From contig JAKSZP010002675.1 in the NCBI GenBank assembly GCA_022478985.1, positions 124,001-188,000 on the forward strand: DNA of 64,000 nucleotides, written 5' to 3'. Shown here piece by piece: positions 34,060-43,029 of the stretch. The notes under the pieces were generated by a model that searched no databases, had not been told where the DNA came from, and worked only from the letters and a program-made list of their open reading frames with translations. Position 1 is the stretch's first letter, and each line of letters starts with the position of its first letter. The DNA is from Massospora cicadina (lineage: Eukaryota; Entomophthoromycota; Entomophthoromycetes; Entomophthorales; Entomophthoraceae). The translations under genes and the position numbers were made by a program.

Positions 34060-35486
34060 GGCGCCTCAGGAGCGGTGGGAGGGCCCTCTGGCTCTAACCC
34101 ACCACAGCTCATTTTGGCCATGCTCCGCATCTGTACTCCAACTCTTTCACTGCCATTGTTGGTTCCCTTGATCTGACCCAATGATTCAATGGAATTGCAG
34201 TTTTTTGCATTTGCATCAACTTTTCCTGCACAGGTCTTGTGTTGATTTGATGCGGATTGTTGATTGGATTTTATATTTTTGAGGTTCAACTTTGGTAAAT
34301 TGTGCACCGCATTTTCGCCCAAATTGTGGTTGCATTGTTCCTCAGTATGAACATGACTGATGTCGCTTTGTGACTCAGTCAGGTTACTGTGAAAATTTTT
34401 GACCTGGGCATATTGTTCTGATTGGTTGGTTCAGTGAATATCCAAAATATCCTCCCAAATTTATCTGGGGTTGATGGTGGACTCCACGTGTGCCGCCGCT
34501 TCAGCTGCTGCTCACTTGTGGGCTTTTTGTGCCACTTTACGTTGTTTGCTTGTAACTGGGTCCACGATGAAGTATAGTCCATCTTCACCCCAGTGGAATG
34601 GGTGGTGACCATCAGTTATTTTGGTGAAGTTTTCATTATCTTCATCCATTGCTTCCTCACAATAATTATTTTCCATTAAGCCCTCTTTCACAGGGCATGT
34701 GTGTTCCTTGTGGCCCAGTGAGCCACAGTGGTTGCAAATGGGCAGTGCACATTCCGGTGTAACTTGGAATGTGGCTGACTGGCCCCCATCTTTGAAGTGA
34801 AATTCTGCTGTGCGGGGAATTCTGGATAAGTCCTCTTCCACTTCTGGGAAGGGGTTGATTATGGCGATAGCTTTGCCCGTGCATAGGTTGGGCATCAGGC
34901 AAAATTGCTGTAATTCAAGTTGCTGAATTTCTCCATAGGCTATGAGACCTTTGCAGAGATCCTCCTCAATTACCTTACAAGGAAGGTTGGTGGGGAGTGA
35001 GTCAAAAGAGAGGAACAAAGTTTTCACTTTGTTCCATCTGGTGCACACAGTGTGCACAATTTTTGCCCTCAGGGAGGGCAATTTCCACACAGACTTTTGT
35101 GGCAGCATCAGCTTCATTGGCTGTTTTGAAACCAATATTGATCCAGCTGCAGCCCATGTTGTTGGTGGCTACGTACACTGCATGAGGAAAAAGTGAGGGC
35201 TGTGCCTCACATGTTTTCTCCCACAGGGTGGTGACTCATCCCCAAGGAAGAGTCTGATCCTGTGCTCCACTTTTGATAAGGGTTGGTTGAACTGAGTATA
35301 CATATATTGCGCGTGCTTTACAGTGAATACCATAAACCCAGACAGTGTCTGAGTTTGCAATTTCTTTGCGGATTGGGTTCCTGGTCCCCCTCCAGGGCAT
35401 TTCTTGCCCTTAGTTGCACCGTTAAGTGCACCACTCGCTGCAACGCTCGCCCAGGTTGTATTATTTTTATTGATAAAGTCACCCAT
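34038..35486 (-). pseudogene. LINE ORF1 (nucleic-acid-binding protein)
   Basis: The start MGDFINKNNTTWASVAASGA is at 35486. A 105-codon frame is followed after a shift by a 207-codon frame (34512-35135) and then by the C-terminal piece ending at 34038. The middle has a knuckle CNHCGSLGHKEHTC (C-X2-C-X4-H-X4-C). Upstream of it, LFLSFDSLPTNLPCKVIEED and GLIAYGE resemble the ORF1 of the half-LINE at 44.3-46.1 kb (VVSFANLLSHLPPQVLYDQL, GLMAYGT). ORF1 proteins coat the LINE RNA. There are two frame breaks. Confidence 0.8.
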
Positions 35487-35698
35487 CTTTCCTGTGTGTG
35501 ATTATCCAAATTTGCTGTTTGAATTGAATTGTAGTAACTAAAGTGATTGTTATGAGAAAGAAAAGCTTAGGGTTACAAACTTATTACTGCATCTATTACC
35601 CTTATCTTAGCTTATACTTATAATAGCACAACTGCTTCTGAAAAGATTATTTCATTTAATATAGAGACAATGTAGATGTTATTAATTTATGAAAGTAA

Positions 35699-35745
35699 AA
35701 GAGTATAACTTTACCATCTAGTACTAAAAAAAGAGTATAACTTTA
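35699..35745 (+). mobile_element. Micro-insertion 1 (17 bp) with 15-bp duplication
   Basis: The sequence aagagtataacttta occurs at 35699-35713 and again at 35731-35745, with ccatctagtactaaaaa between. The inserted core is shared with two other places (36268-36291 and 63655-63678), each with a different duplicated flank. Confidence 0.7.
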
Positions 35746-36253
35746 ATATTGTGATAGAAATTAAAACAAGACTTCTTGATCCAGAAAGTTACATATAGTT
35801 AGCATTTATAACATTTAGGCTAGTAATATTTATTGATACTACAAAGGAGATACTTTTTAATCTAATCTGTATATAAAATATCTTTTGCACAAAACTAAGT
35901 AATGATGCAGTGTATTTTGGAAAAAGATACATCAACAAAGCATGGTATGTGATTTAGAACTAACTGCTAATAAAATGAGGAATTTGAGACCTATCAATTT
36001 ATACTCTGGCGGAAGATTTTTTATTAGCATGGGGACTGCTGCTAGAGTTTAATATCTAACTTAGAAATTGCTTATACTAACACTTGTTTATAATCCTCCA
36101 CAATGGTAAAGTCTTTACCTGCTTAATTATATATAATATTTTTATATATTAATTACTATCCTATAGAATATTATGAAATAAATATGGTAGCAGCATTTGC
36201 TTGCCTAAATAAGCTTTAAATAACATTATCTCATTATGCCTTATCCATAATGT

Positions 36254-36305
36254 AATGACATAAGTTGCTGGGACCATCTAGTACTAAAAAAAATGACATA
36301 AGTTG
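36254..36305 (+). mobile_element. Micro-insertion 2 (24 bp) with 14-bp duplication
   Basis: aatgacataagttg at 36254-36267 and 36292-36305 flanks 'ctgggaccatctagtactaa' plus aaaa. The insert ends in a short A run, as in the other two copies. Confidence 0.72.
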
Positions 36306-36848
36306 AACCAAAGAATGTATATGTGTACTTTTTGAGTGATAATTTTTCCAAAGTAAAATTTTGTAGTAAAGGTAGAAAGAAAGCACTATAAATTTTCAAA
36401 AAAACTCTGATCTGATTAAAATTTGATGTTATAATAAGTAAGCCTTGATGATGCAATCTCAGATGGACTTACTATTAAGAAAAATCAACTCTTTTTTATA
36501 TGTAACTGTTATTATTGAGGGCACTTTACATCATCTAACAATAAGATGCTGATGAACCCACCATCTTCTATTACATGTGGCAGCTAATAGTTCATATGCA
36601 CTTTTTATACAAGTGTGACAATAAAATTAAATTGCAACTAGAGCATTATATATTCACTTGTTGACTTAACAAAAATAAGAAAGTTTTTCATTTTTAATCA
36701 TAACTTAGAAATTAAAAAAGTAGTAATAAGTTACTTTTTTAGGTTAGATCTTATATTTTACTTGTTTGAACCCAGGCTTGCATATTTATTGTGCATATTT
36801 TGCAATATATACAGTATATAGTAAGAATCTTCCCTTTTAATATTTTAA

Positions 36849-37128
36849 GGGGAGGATACCCCAGTGGTAGAAAGGGACCTCTACCACTGCCTCCCCGAGT
36901 TCGATTCCGGTACAGGAACTTTGGGTAGGGGACGACTATGACTGTGTTGGCGTTGCGCACCAATGCCCTGAACTGAGATAGCGAATAGCAAAGGCGGTTC
37001 ATGGAGTTCCTGGCCTATCATACGCCGCGCGTGGAGGTTTTCCGGATTTTATCCTCCTTTCCCATTCATTCGATTTCCCAATAATCGGTGCGGTATCGTC
37101 CCCAGGTCAGCCCACCTCAAATAAAAAT
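36849..37128 (+). mobile_element. SINE1, full-length, CpG-rich copy
   Basis: It starts ggggaggataccccagtgg (A-box-like agtggtagaa), has the B-box-like gagttcgattccgg and the body 'agcaaaggcggttcatggag'. It ends with the tail 'ccccaggtcagcccacctca' aataaaa. It keeps CpG-rich stretches (tacgccgcgcgtgg, tatcgtcc) that have become TpG/CpA in other copies, so it is closest to the ancestral sequence in this window. A target duplication is not clear because both flanks are AT-rich. Confidence 0.85.
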
Positions 37129-37180
37129 TTAAAATTTTTTATTACTATAAAATTCAATCAAGATAGCCGTCAAGTTAAAA

Positions 37181-37250
37181 TCACCTTCTGGGAATCAAAC
37201 CCAAGCCACTTCTTTGGAAGAGAAGTATTCTACCATTATAATTCAAGTGC
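37181..37250 (-). tRNA. tRNA-Gly(UCC)-like sequence, degenerate
   Basis: On the minus strand a 70-nt segment reads gcacttg (acceptor), then aatggtag in the D loop. The anticodon arm is CTTCT-CTTCCAA-AGAAG with five paired bases and anticodon TCC. The T arm is ttggg-tttgatt-cccag, and the 3' acceptor is aaggtga. Five of seven acceptor pairs form and the D stem is weak. It could be a decayed nuclear tRNA-Gly gene, an organelle-derived copy or the head of another SINE. I regard function as unlikely. Confidence 0.45.
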
Positions 37251-37744
37251 TTGTTTTTAACACTTTGTAAATATTTATGTCAACGATATAACCATTATTG
37301 TGGGTAAAATTTTTTATAGGAAGAAGGTGACAAGGGTGGTAGTGTGTTTTTATAGCAAAATTGCTTGCTATCTTGGTTCAAGGCCTCAGTAAATTCTTAT
37401 TTACAAGAATGGTGATAAAAATATATACTCTTGATGCTAATAATGAACCTGATTATAAAATGCAACAAATCCATAAAACTATTGGTGAATTTCCATCACT
37501 ATCACTAGAATTGGTAACAGCTTGCTCATGACTGTAGTTGAGTTTCTCAGTGAGATAAATCTATAATATATTTGCCAAAGCCCACTCACTGACTTATAAC
37601 TGTATCTCAACAATGACAAGCCTAAAAAGATAAAACTTTACATAGATATTCACTAGATACTGTAGATGTGCAATAAGAAAGGATTTTTTAATTTTCACGG
37701 TAAAATAAAAAGTTTTATATGTAACAAGGGAAAATCATGTTTTT
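37251..37744. other. Spacer without recognisable feature
   Basis: AT-rich, no motif or repeat recognised. Confidence 0.5.
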
Positions 37745-38030
37745 GGTTATCAGTATTGCTACGACTGAGCAGTTAGATATTTGGTTGATTCGATAGTTTA
37801 AATGTTTTGCCAAGCGGTTGGTGGGTTTGGGTTGATTAATCTATTTAATAAAACACATTGACGTACTGATTGAATGACATCTGAAACATTCGGTTCTGAT
37901 AAGTTCAATCTATTTAGGCGAGTGGGTGATATTTGGTAAATATTATCTAATAACTCACCAAATTGCTCATCCGAAACTAAACAAAATCAGTATTAGTTTT
38001 AAGTAAATTATTATAAAGTATTAAGTAGAT
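37745..38030 (+). repeat. Degenerate minisatellite block (TTGGTTGATTCGATAG type)
   Basis: Units such as 'atatttggttgattcgatag' tttaaatg and 'gccaagcggttggtgg' match the inverted blocks at 41340-41535 and the forward block at 41908-42115. For example, 'aatagtttaaatgctttgc' 'taagcgg' is read on the minus strand of 41440-41500. Unit length is about 40 bases and strongly diverged. It is followed by a hairpin-rich end at 38062-38164. Confidence 0.55.
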
Positions 38031-38061
38031 TTAGGATAACCAACTCACCAGCCACGTGGGC

Positions 38062-38164
38062 AACAGCGGAGCTGTTAGTCCGTGTGACTCAAGCATAGTG
38101 CTGGCACAGCCTTTAGGCTCAGTGCGAGCTCATAAACCCGAGCAACAGCGGGTAACTCCGCTAG
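38062..38164 (+). other. Hairpin-rich, possible Helitron 3' end
   Basis: A perfect small hairpin aacagc-gga-gctgtt lies at 38062-38076. At the right end acccg-agcaacag-cgggt (38136-38153) forms a second hairpin. It is followed after seven bases by CTAG (38161-38164). A GC-rich hairpin a few bases before a terminal CTRR is the known 3' signature of Helitrons. The next base is C, not the usual T, and no 5' TC end or replicase is seen. Low to moderate support. Confidence 0.35.
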
Positions 38165-40140
38165 CGTTTATAATATGAAGTAGGAGCATTGATGTTTTGG
38201 TGGGATATGGTTCAAGGTAAAGAATTATGGAATTAAATGTGTATATTGTGTTATAAGCAAGGAGTTAATCCATATGATGTTCAGTTTAGATTAAATATCA
38301 GGTGACTATACAAAGTTAGCAAACTAATGCAAAGAAATCAATTTTAACAAATAAAATTTAAATGATATAATATTAAAAGCCTATCAGCCTTCTGGCTAGC
38401 AGAAGTTTCTTTAATTGCAGATGTGGAAATAAGCATAAAAGTGTTATCCATGCCTAACACTAAAGTGGCAATAGTCAGATGGCTTTTTAGAGTGTGTAGA
38501 TTCAAGTGAACAGCTTCAACGGCAGTTGATGGTCGCTTTGGTAGGGCGGTGTACTTTTTTGGTGATATTAAAATGAATGGTTATCGAAATCTGATTTTTC
38601 ATTAGGTGGCTCATTAGTGAGTAGACAACTTTACCACGCTTGCTTACCTCGTCCAATAGTAATCAAGATACTTGATTTTTTAATCTGTGCGCCGACATAT
38701 GGCTGCGATTGGCTGTATAATTAATTCTTGGCAGATGTTAGCAAATGATAATCTAATTGTTCCGATTGGTTAATATAAATCAGGTGGTTGGTTTATTGGT
38801 TGCCGGATATCAGATTTTTCCGGACATTTCAAAGTTGTTGGCTGGAAGTGGGACAGAACTCAAACGCTGTGGGCGAGAAAGCAAAATCAAGGTCGGTCAT
38901 ACCGGAGCATGCGTTAGTGCGGTGATAGAATCTCTGAGGGGTCTTACTCGAAGCAGACTTGGTAGATTAATTATTATAAACTCGATCCCAAATGTGGTTT
39001 GGCGGTGAGGTGATGCGCGCATGAGGGAAAACTAGTGCTGAGCTATGGCGGAGTAATGAATGGCGGTAGCTTGAGGTGCGGCGAGGCGTTCTGAACCTTG
39101 ATGGAATATAAAGCATAAAAGAGGTTGGTGCCGTCAGTTGAGAGTCTTAATGTCAGCTCCTCATAGAGGGTTTGGGGTATGAACTGAGACAGGAGCTTCG
39201 CAAGTTTATTACAGCATCAGGTAAGAGTTCGAGTGGTAGAAATAAAAGTATTTTTTTGCAATTAACTTAATTTTGGCCGCTGGGACAGCATCTTTTATAG
39301 TTTATAAGTGAAATATCAAAATGCCCTTAAAAAGGGAAGAGTTCGATTAAATCTGCCGGTATAAATGACCCAGTACCAAATTAATCTTTTGTTGGCATGG
39401 GAAGATGCGAGCGTACTTGCCGAAATGGGCCAATGATCTATGCTAGTGCGGTGTGAGGTGATACTTATGACATTAAATTTAATGTATTTAAAAATTAGAG
39501 TTCTCATCAGTGGATCATGTTGGCGGGTATGCGCTTTCTGTTTATAAAGCTAAAAATTGACCCTGAAGCCATCATTACACAGTTAAGGTAATATGACATG
39601 TTATGATAGCTTTTGTTTATAAGATTATCTTTACTATCTTTAAACTTAAATAGTTTGAGTGTGAGGTTATAAATTAGTAAGTAGAGCTTATACGAGTCTA
39701 CACTTTTAGAAAGCTAATATCATTTTCTTTCAGGAAAAGCTGCTATTCATCTAAACGTTTCATATTCTCTTAACTTGGATGACTATGTTTTTGCTTGTAT
39801 ACTTAGTTCTTCAAATAAAATGGATTGTGCTACTTTCATTCAAGCTTTTTTTAATTTATTTTGCAAATCAATTTAGGCTAAGTCACAAATTACTAAACTC
39901 TGATCCAAAGGGCCTTTTATTAATAAAAAATGTGTTATATTATATTAAATATCGAATTACTTAAATGTTTGATTATCGTTTTTGCAAGTATTTTTAAGTT
40001 TATTATATATCATTTCTAATAAAATTTGAATTAAAATTAATAGTAGACGTGAGAAAAGTGATACTCGTGAATTTTACAATTATACTAATAAAATAAAAAT
40101 AAAAATAAAAATAATTTTAAAATATGGGTTTATTAAAAAT
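38165..40140. other. Unique stretch, CpG-richer in its first 1.4 kb, no gene recognised
   Basis: 38170-39560 contains more G and CpG than the surroundings (e.g. gcgcgcatgaggg near 39016, ggtgcggcgaggcg near 39077). It has an 83-codon frame (38757-39008) with no known motif. A TATA-like tataaa at 39107 and a splice-donor-like caggtaag at 39217 are present but unsupported. This could be host intergenic DNA or part of a transposon not otherwise seen. 39600-40140 is AT-rich, with an (AAAAT)n tract at 40088-40112. Confidence 0.4.
40088..40112. repeat. (AAAAT)n microsatellite
   Basis: About five units of aaaat/aaata in a row. Confidence 0.7.
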
Positions 40141-40159
40141 TGTAGCTTGTCACTACAAA

Positions 40160-40320
40160 ATAGTGCACCGGCCCGCTCTGGGCCCAGCCCCGCAACCAGC
40201 CTCGCGACCCGCCCTGCGGCCTCTTGAGGCCCTTGGGGCCCTAAAAGGCCTGCCAACGACCGTTGTGGTCGTTATAACCACCCGCCCATCAGGGCGAGTG
40301 GTTCTTGTGGTTCGTGTGTT
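40160..40320. other. GC-rich hairpin island
   Basis: About 160 bases of very high GC (ggcccgctctgggccc, gcgacccgccctgcgg, cttggggccc) sit in AT-rich DNA. They contain hairpins: cgacc-gttgt-ggtcg, and aaccac..gccc-atca-gggc..gtggtt at 40276-40303. Frames on both strands run through it (72 and 68 codons), but the residue composition (Arg/Pro/Ala-rich, mirror on both strands) is that of a GC-rich palindromic sequence, not a protein. Function unknown. Confidence 0.5.
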
Positions 40321-41190
40321 TGGAATAAACCTATTATTTTGATTAACCATACCTCCCAATCATTCAGATTTCCTGTATTTATACCTTTGAAGTATTATAC
40401 CATCTTTTTAATAATCATGATATAGATACTATTATAGTTATAAAAAGATTTACCCCTATTTAGCTTACTTTATAAGGTTATACAAAAAATCTTGTTTGAG
40501 ATATACTAAAGTAATATTGATGATTGAGTTAAAATAAAAAGCTAACCTTTATTATAAAACCTAGGGGATGTAAGTCCCAGGTGTTGAAGTAACCGGTACC
40601 AAATATATAATTTGGAATTTAAGAGTATATTTACCCAAAATAAAAAACTATTGCAACATTTTGTAAATTTAATATTTAACAGGCTTACCAAGCTTTAAAG
40701 TACATGTGACTTCAAAATGTCTATCTCCTTACTCCATTCTCAAGTTAATTTTAAAGTTCCTCTCAAACTCATAAATTTTATACTTTTATTACCCCACAAA
40801 GTTGGTTTGAGCTGATATTACTATTGAACCAAGCTCACAAATAATTACTCCTTGGAGACCCCTTTTCATACCCTCATGTTAATTGAGCCAACCATTCTCC
40901 CCAAACCTTAGATACTTTGACAAATTTACCAAAATCATCCCCATAGGTATCTTTTGTGAAATATTATTGGCAGAAGCTCATAACAAAGCCACCAACTAGT
41001 TTTTTGTGATTTTGATTTTTGTTTTAAATTTATATATAATGCATGAAGAAAAACTTTGTACCCCTTTTTAAGCATATTGCGCGCAAGGAGGAGTGTGAAA
41101 TTTGGCATAGTTAAAGTTTATATGGGGAAGGAGTGCAGAAAGCTAAAATTTATATATTTTTTCATAATAAAACAAAAGTTTTGTATACAA
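40321..41190. other. AT-rich spacer without recognisable feature
   Basis: No coding motif, RNA or repeat identified. Confidence 0.5.
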
Positions 41191-41202
41191 GAATTGAAAA
41201 TA

Positions 41203-41332
41203 CAGGGTGGTTAGCCTGGCTGGGTAATTCCTGCTTCCACCCTAGTGCAGGTTTTGTTCAATACAAGTTCGAAACCTGTACTGGCTAGAAAAATTCTCGA
41301 TGTGGTATTTGTCCCAAGGTCGACCCAAATAG
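41203..41332 (+). mobile_element. SINE2 copy
   Basis: A ~130-bp tRNA-headed SINE: ggttagcctggctggg (A-box side), 'acaagttcgaaacctgtact' (B box GTTCGAAAC), then ctagaaaaattctcg and the tail 'gtcccaaggtcgacccaaat'. The inverted copy at 41553-41687 matches closely. The tail resembles the LINE/SINE1 tail (CCAGGTCGGCCxACCTCGAAT). Confidence 0.72.
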
Positions 41333-41339
41333 TATATTA

Positions 41340-41535
41340 TAAACAACCAAAACCACTAACCACTTACCAAAACCAATAACTTATCGAATCAACCAATCAC
41401 TAACTGCTTACTAAAATCATCAAGCATATTAATCAATTCAAAACCACCACCCGCTTAGCAAAGCATTTAAACTATTGAATCAACTGAATATCAAACTCCT
41501 CAGCCCGTAACAATATAACGATTAAGATTAAAAAC
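41340..41535 (-). repeat. Minisatellite block (inverted relative to 37745 and 41908)
   Basis: About four or five units of ~40 bases of the type aaccactaaccacttacc-aaaaccaat..atcaa. On the minus strand it reads like the block at 37745 (ggttgattcaatagtttaaatg). Confidence 0.55.
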
Positions 41536-41552
41536 AGCATTTTCAATTCTTA

Positions 41553-41687
41553 GTATTCGAGGTGGATCGACCTTGGGACAAATATACCACACCGAGAATT
41601 TTTCTAGCCAGTATAGGTTTCGAACTTGTATTGAACAAAACCTGCACTAGGGTGGAAGTAATTTCATCTGGCCAGGCTAACCACACT
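41553..41687 (-). mobile_element. SINE2 copy, inverted
   Basis: Minus-strand copy of SINE2: on the plus strand tcgaggtggatcgacc ... 'ctagccagtataggtttcga' ... ggccaggctaaccac. Its tail retains acctcgaat, which is lost in the 41203 copy. It forms an inverted pair with 41203-41332. Confidence 0.72.
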
Positions 41688-41907
41688 GTTTTGGTTGTTT
41701 ACTTTTACTTTATTCGAGGTGGGCCGACCTGGGGACGATATCGCACCGATTAAGGGAAATCGAATGAATGGGAAAGGAGGATAAAATCCGGAAAACCTCC
41801 ACGCGTGGCGTATGATAGGCCAGAAACTCCATGGACCGCCTTTGCTATTCGCTATCTCAGTTCGGGGCATTGGTGCGCAACGCCAACACAGTGGTTTTGG
41901 TTGTTTA
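41688..41907 (-). mobile_element. SINE1, strongly 5'-truncated, with 14-bp duplications
   Basis: The insert 41702-41893 is flanked by gttttggttgttta (41688-41701 and 41894-41907). On the minus strand it holds only the 3' two thirds of SINE1, from gtgttggcgttgcgcac to the tail 'ccccaggtcggcccacctcg'. Truncation at the 5' end with intact duplications is typical of target-primed reverse transcription that stopped early. Confidence 0.85.
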
Positions 41908-42115
41908 AATAAGTTTAGATTTGTCTTACAAAGAGGTTGGTGATTAGTTGATTTATTGTATTCAAAGGTTTTAGTTATTGGCAAGTAGTTGGTAGTTTTG
42001 GTTATTTTGATTTCGATAGGTTTAGTTTCTCAAAGCAGTTGGTCATTGATTATTTTATTATATTCAATAGTTTAGCTAAGCGGTTTAGTGGTTTATCAAT
42101 ATGAATTATCTGATA
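41908..42115 (+). repeat. Minisatellite block, forward
   Basis: Units like 'ggtgattagttgatttattg' and agtttagctaagcggtttagtgg match 37745-38030 in the same orientation and 41340-41535 inverted. Confidence 0.5.
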
Positions 42116-42124
42116 AACTATAAA

Positions 42125-42157
42125 CATTGTAGCGAAGCACGGGTATCTGGATGCTAG
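42125..42157 (+). other. Possible Helitron-type 3' end
   Basis: 'attgtagcgaagcacgggta' followed by tctggatgCTAG, and then T, resembles the end at 38136-38164 (agcgggtaactccgCTAG). Both follow a minisatellite block of the same type. The CTAG|T context suits Helitron insertion between A and T, but the hairpin is weak here. Confidence 0.3.
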
Positions 42158-42737
42158 TTACAATATAAAAATCTTGAGATGAAAGAAGTCATTTGCTACA
42201 AAACACCTTCCTTGTTGGGATATTACTTAAATCTACTAATTATGATACTATATATAAAAGATAAAGGATATGAGATAAGAGAATCTGTGTCACGAACCAT
42301 AACATATATGGTAAACTTTAGAATTAGGACAAAAGGTCATAGTATTTATATTATATATGAAGTTAAAATAAGCAAATTCCTTAGTACTTATTTAAAAAAT
42401 TTAAATTAATGCGCACTTATGATTACTGACTAAAAAGGAAAGCAGTTTTTGTTTCCATCAAACATCTTTTAGGATCTCAGGTCTGAAAAACCTTTCCATA
42501 AGGTGATTACCTGTAATAGAGTATAGGACCTTGCATAACAAAATTATCACTATATTAGCTGAGTACTTAAATATTATTTGGTTTCAAAGCTGCACCATCC
42601 ACTACCTTATGTACACTTGCTAGCTTATTTAGCTTTATAACAGGGTTTTGGAACCTTGTATGATATAAGTTTAGTAGAAGGACCAGAAAGTGTCATATTA
42701 AGATCAAGATTTAAATGCTTTTTAAATATGAACAAAT
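42158..42737. other. AT-rich spacer without recognisable feature
   Basis: A 76-codon frame at 42179-42409 is AT-rich and has no motif. I do not regard it as a gene. Confidence 0.5.
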
Positions 42738-43029
42738 AAAAAACCTAAGGATAGACCCTCTACCACTGCCTCCCAAGCTCGATCCCGGTAATGGACTTTG
42801 GGTAGGGGACGATTTTGACTGTGTTGGTTTTGCGCGCCAATGCCCCGAACCGAGATAGCAAATAGCAAAGGCGGTCCATGGAGTTCCTGGCCTATCATAC
42901 GCCGCGCATGGAGGTTTTCCGGGTTTTATCCTCCTTTCCCATTTTCTTCACTTCCCTAATCGGTGCGGTATCGTCCCCAGGTCGGCCTACCTCGAATAAA
43001 ATTTAAATTTATATAAAAAAACCTAAGGA
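42738..43029 (+). mobile_element. SINE1, 5'-truncated, with 14-bp duplications
   Basis: The insert 42752-43015 is flanked by aaaaaacctaagga (42738-42751 and 43016-43029). It begins tagaccctctaccac, in the same place as the copy at 13472, so it lacks the A box. The body and the tail ('ccccaggtcggcctacctcg' aataaaa) are well preserved, with CpGs. Confidence 0.87.

Larger units (their letters stand above)
30305..35582 (-). mobile_element. Full-length LINE (L1/Tad type), decayed
   Basis: The insert 30319-35568 (5250 bp) is flanked by the perfect 14-bp duplication agggttacaaactt (30305-30318 and 35569-35582). On the minus strand it has a short 5' leader, ORF1 (start 35486), ORF2 with endonuclease, reverse transcriptase and a C-terminal CCHC motif, and a 3' tail. 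The tail ends 'taagcttacctcagttaaat' plus a second ~20-bp copy of acctcagttaaataaaaa. Both ends look intact, so it was a full-length copy. Many stops and shifts show it is dead. Confidence 0.88.
35583..36848. other. AT-rich spacer holding two micro-insertions
   Basis: There is no coding signal. It holds two tiny insertions with target duplications (35699-35745 and 36254-36305), described separately. The rest is AT-rich unique sequence. Confidence 0.55.

Noticed and set aside
38757..39008. 83-codon frame as a host gene
   Set aside because: No domain, no homologous copy in the window and a length that is common by chance; kept only as part of the unexplained stretch.
40124..40359. Overlapping Arg/Pro/Ala-rich frames on both strands
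   Set aside because: They result from the GC-rich hairpin island; frames open on both strands with mirror composition are not evidence of protein.
42179..42409. 76-codon frame
   Set aside because: AT-rich composition with Ile/Tyr/Lys bias, no motif; typical chance frame.
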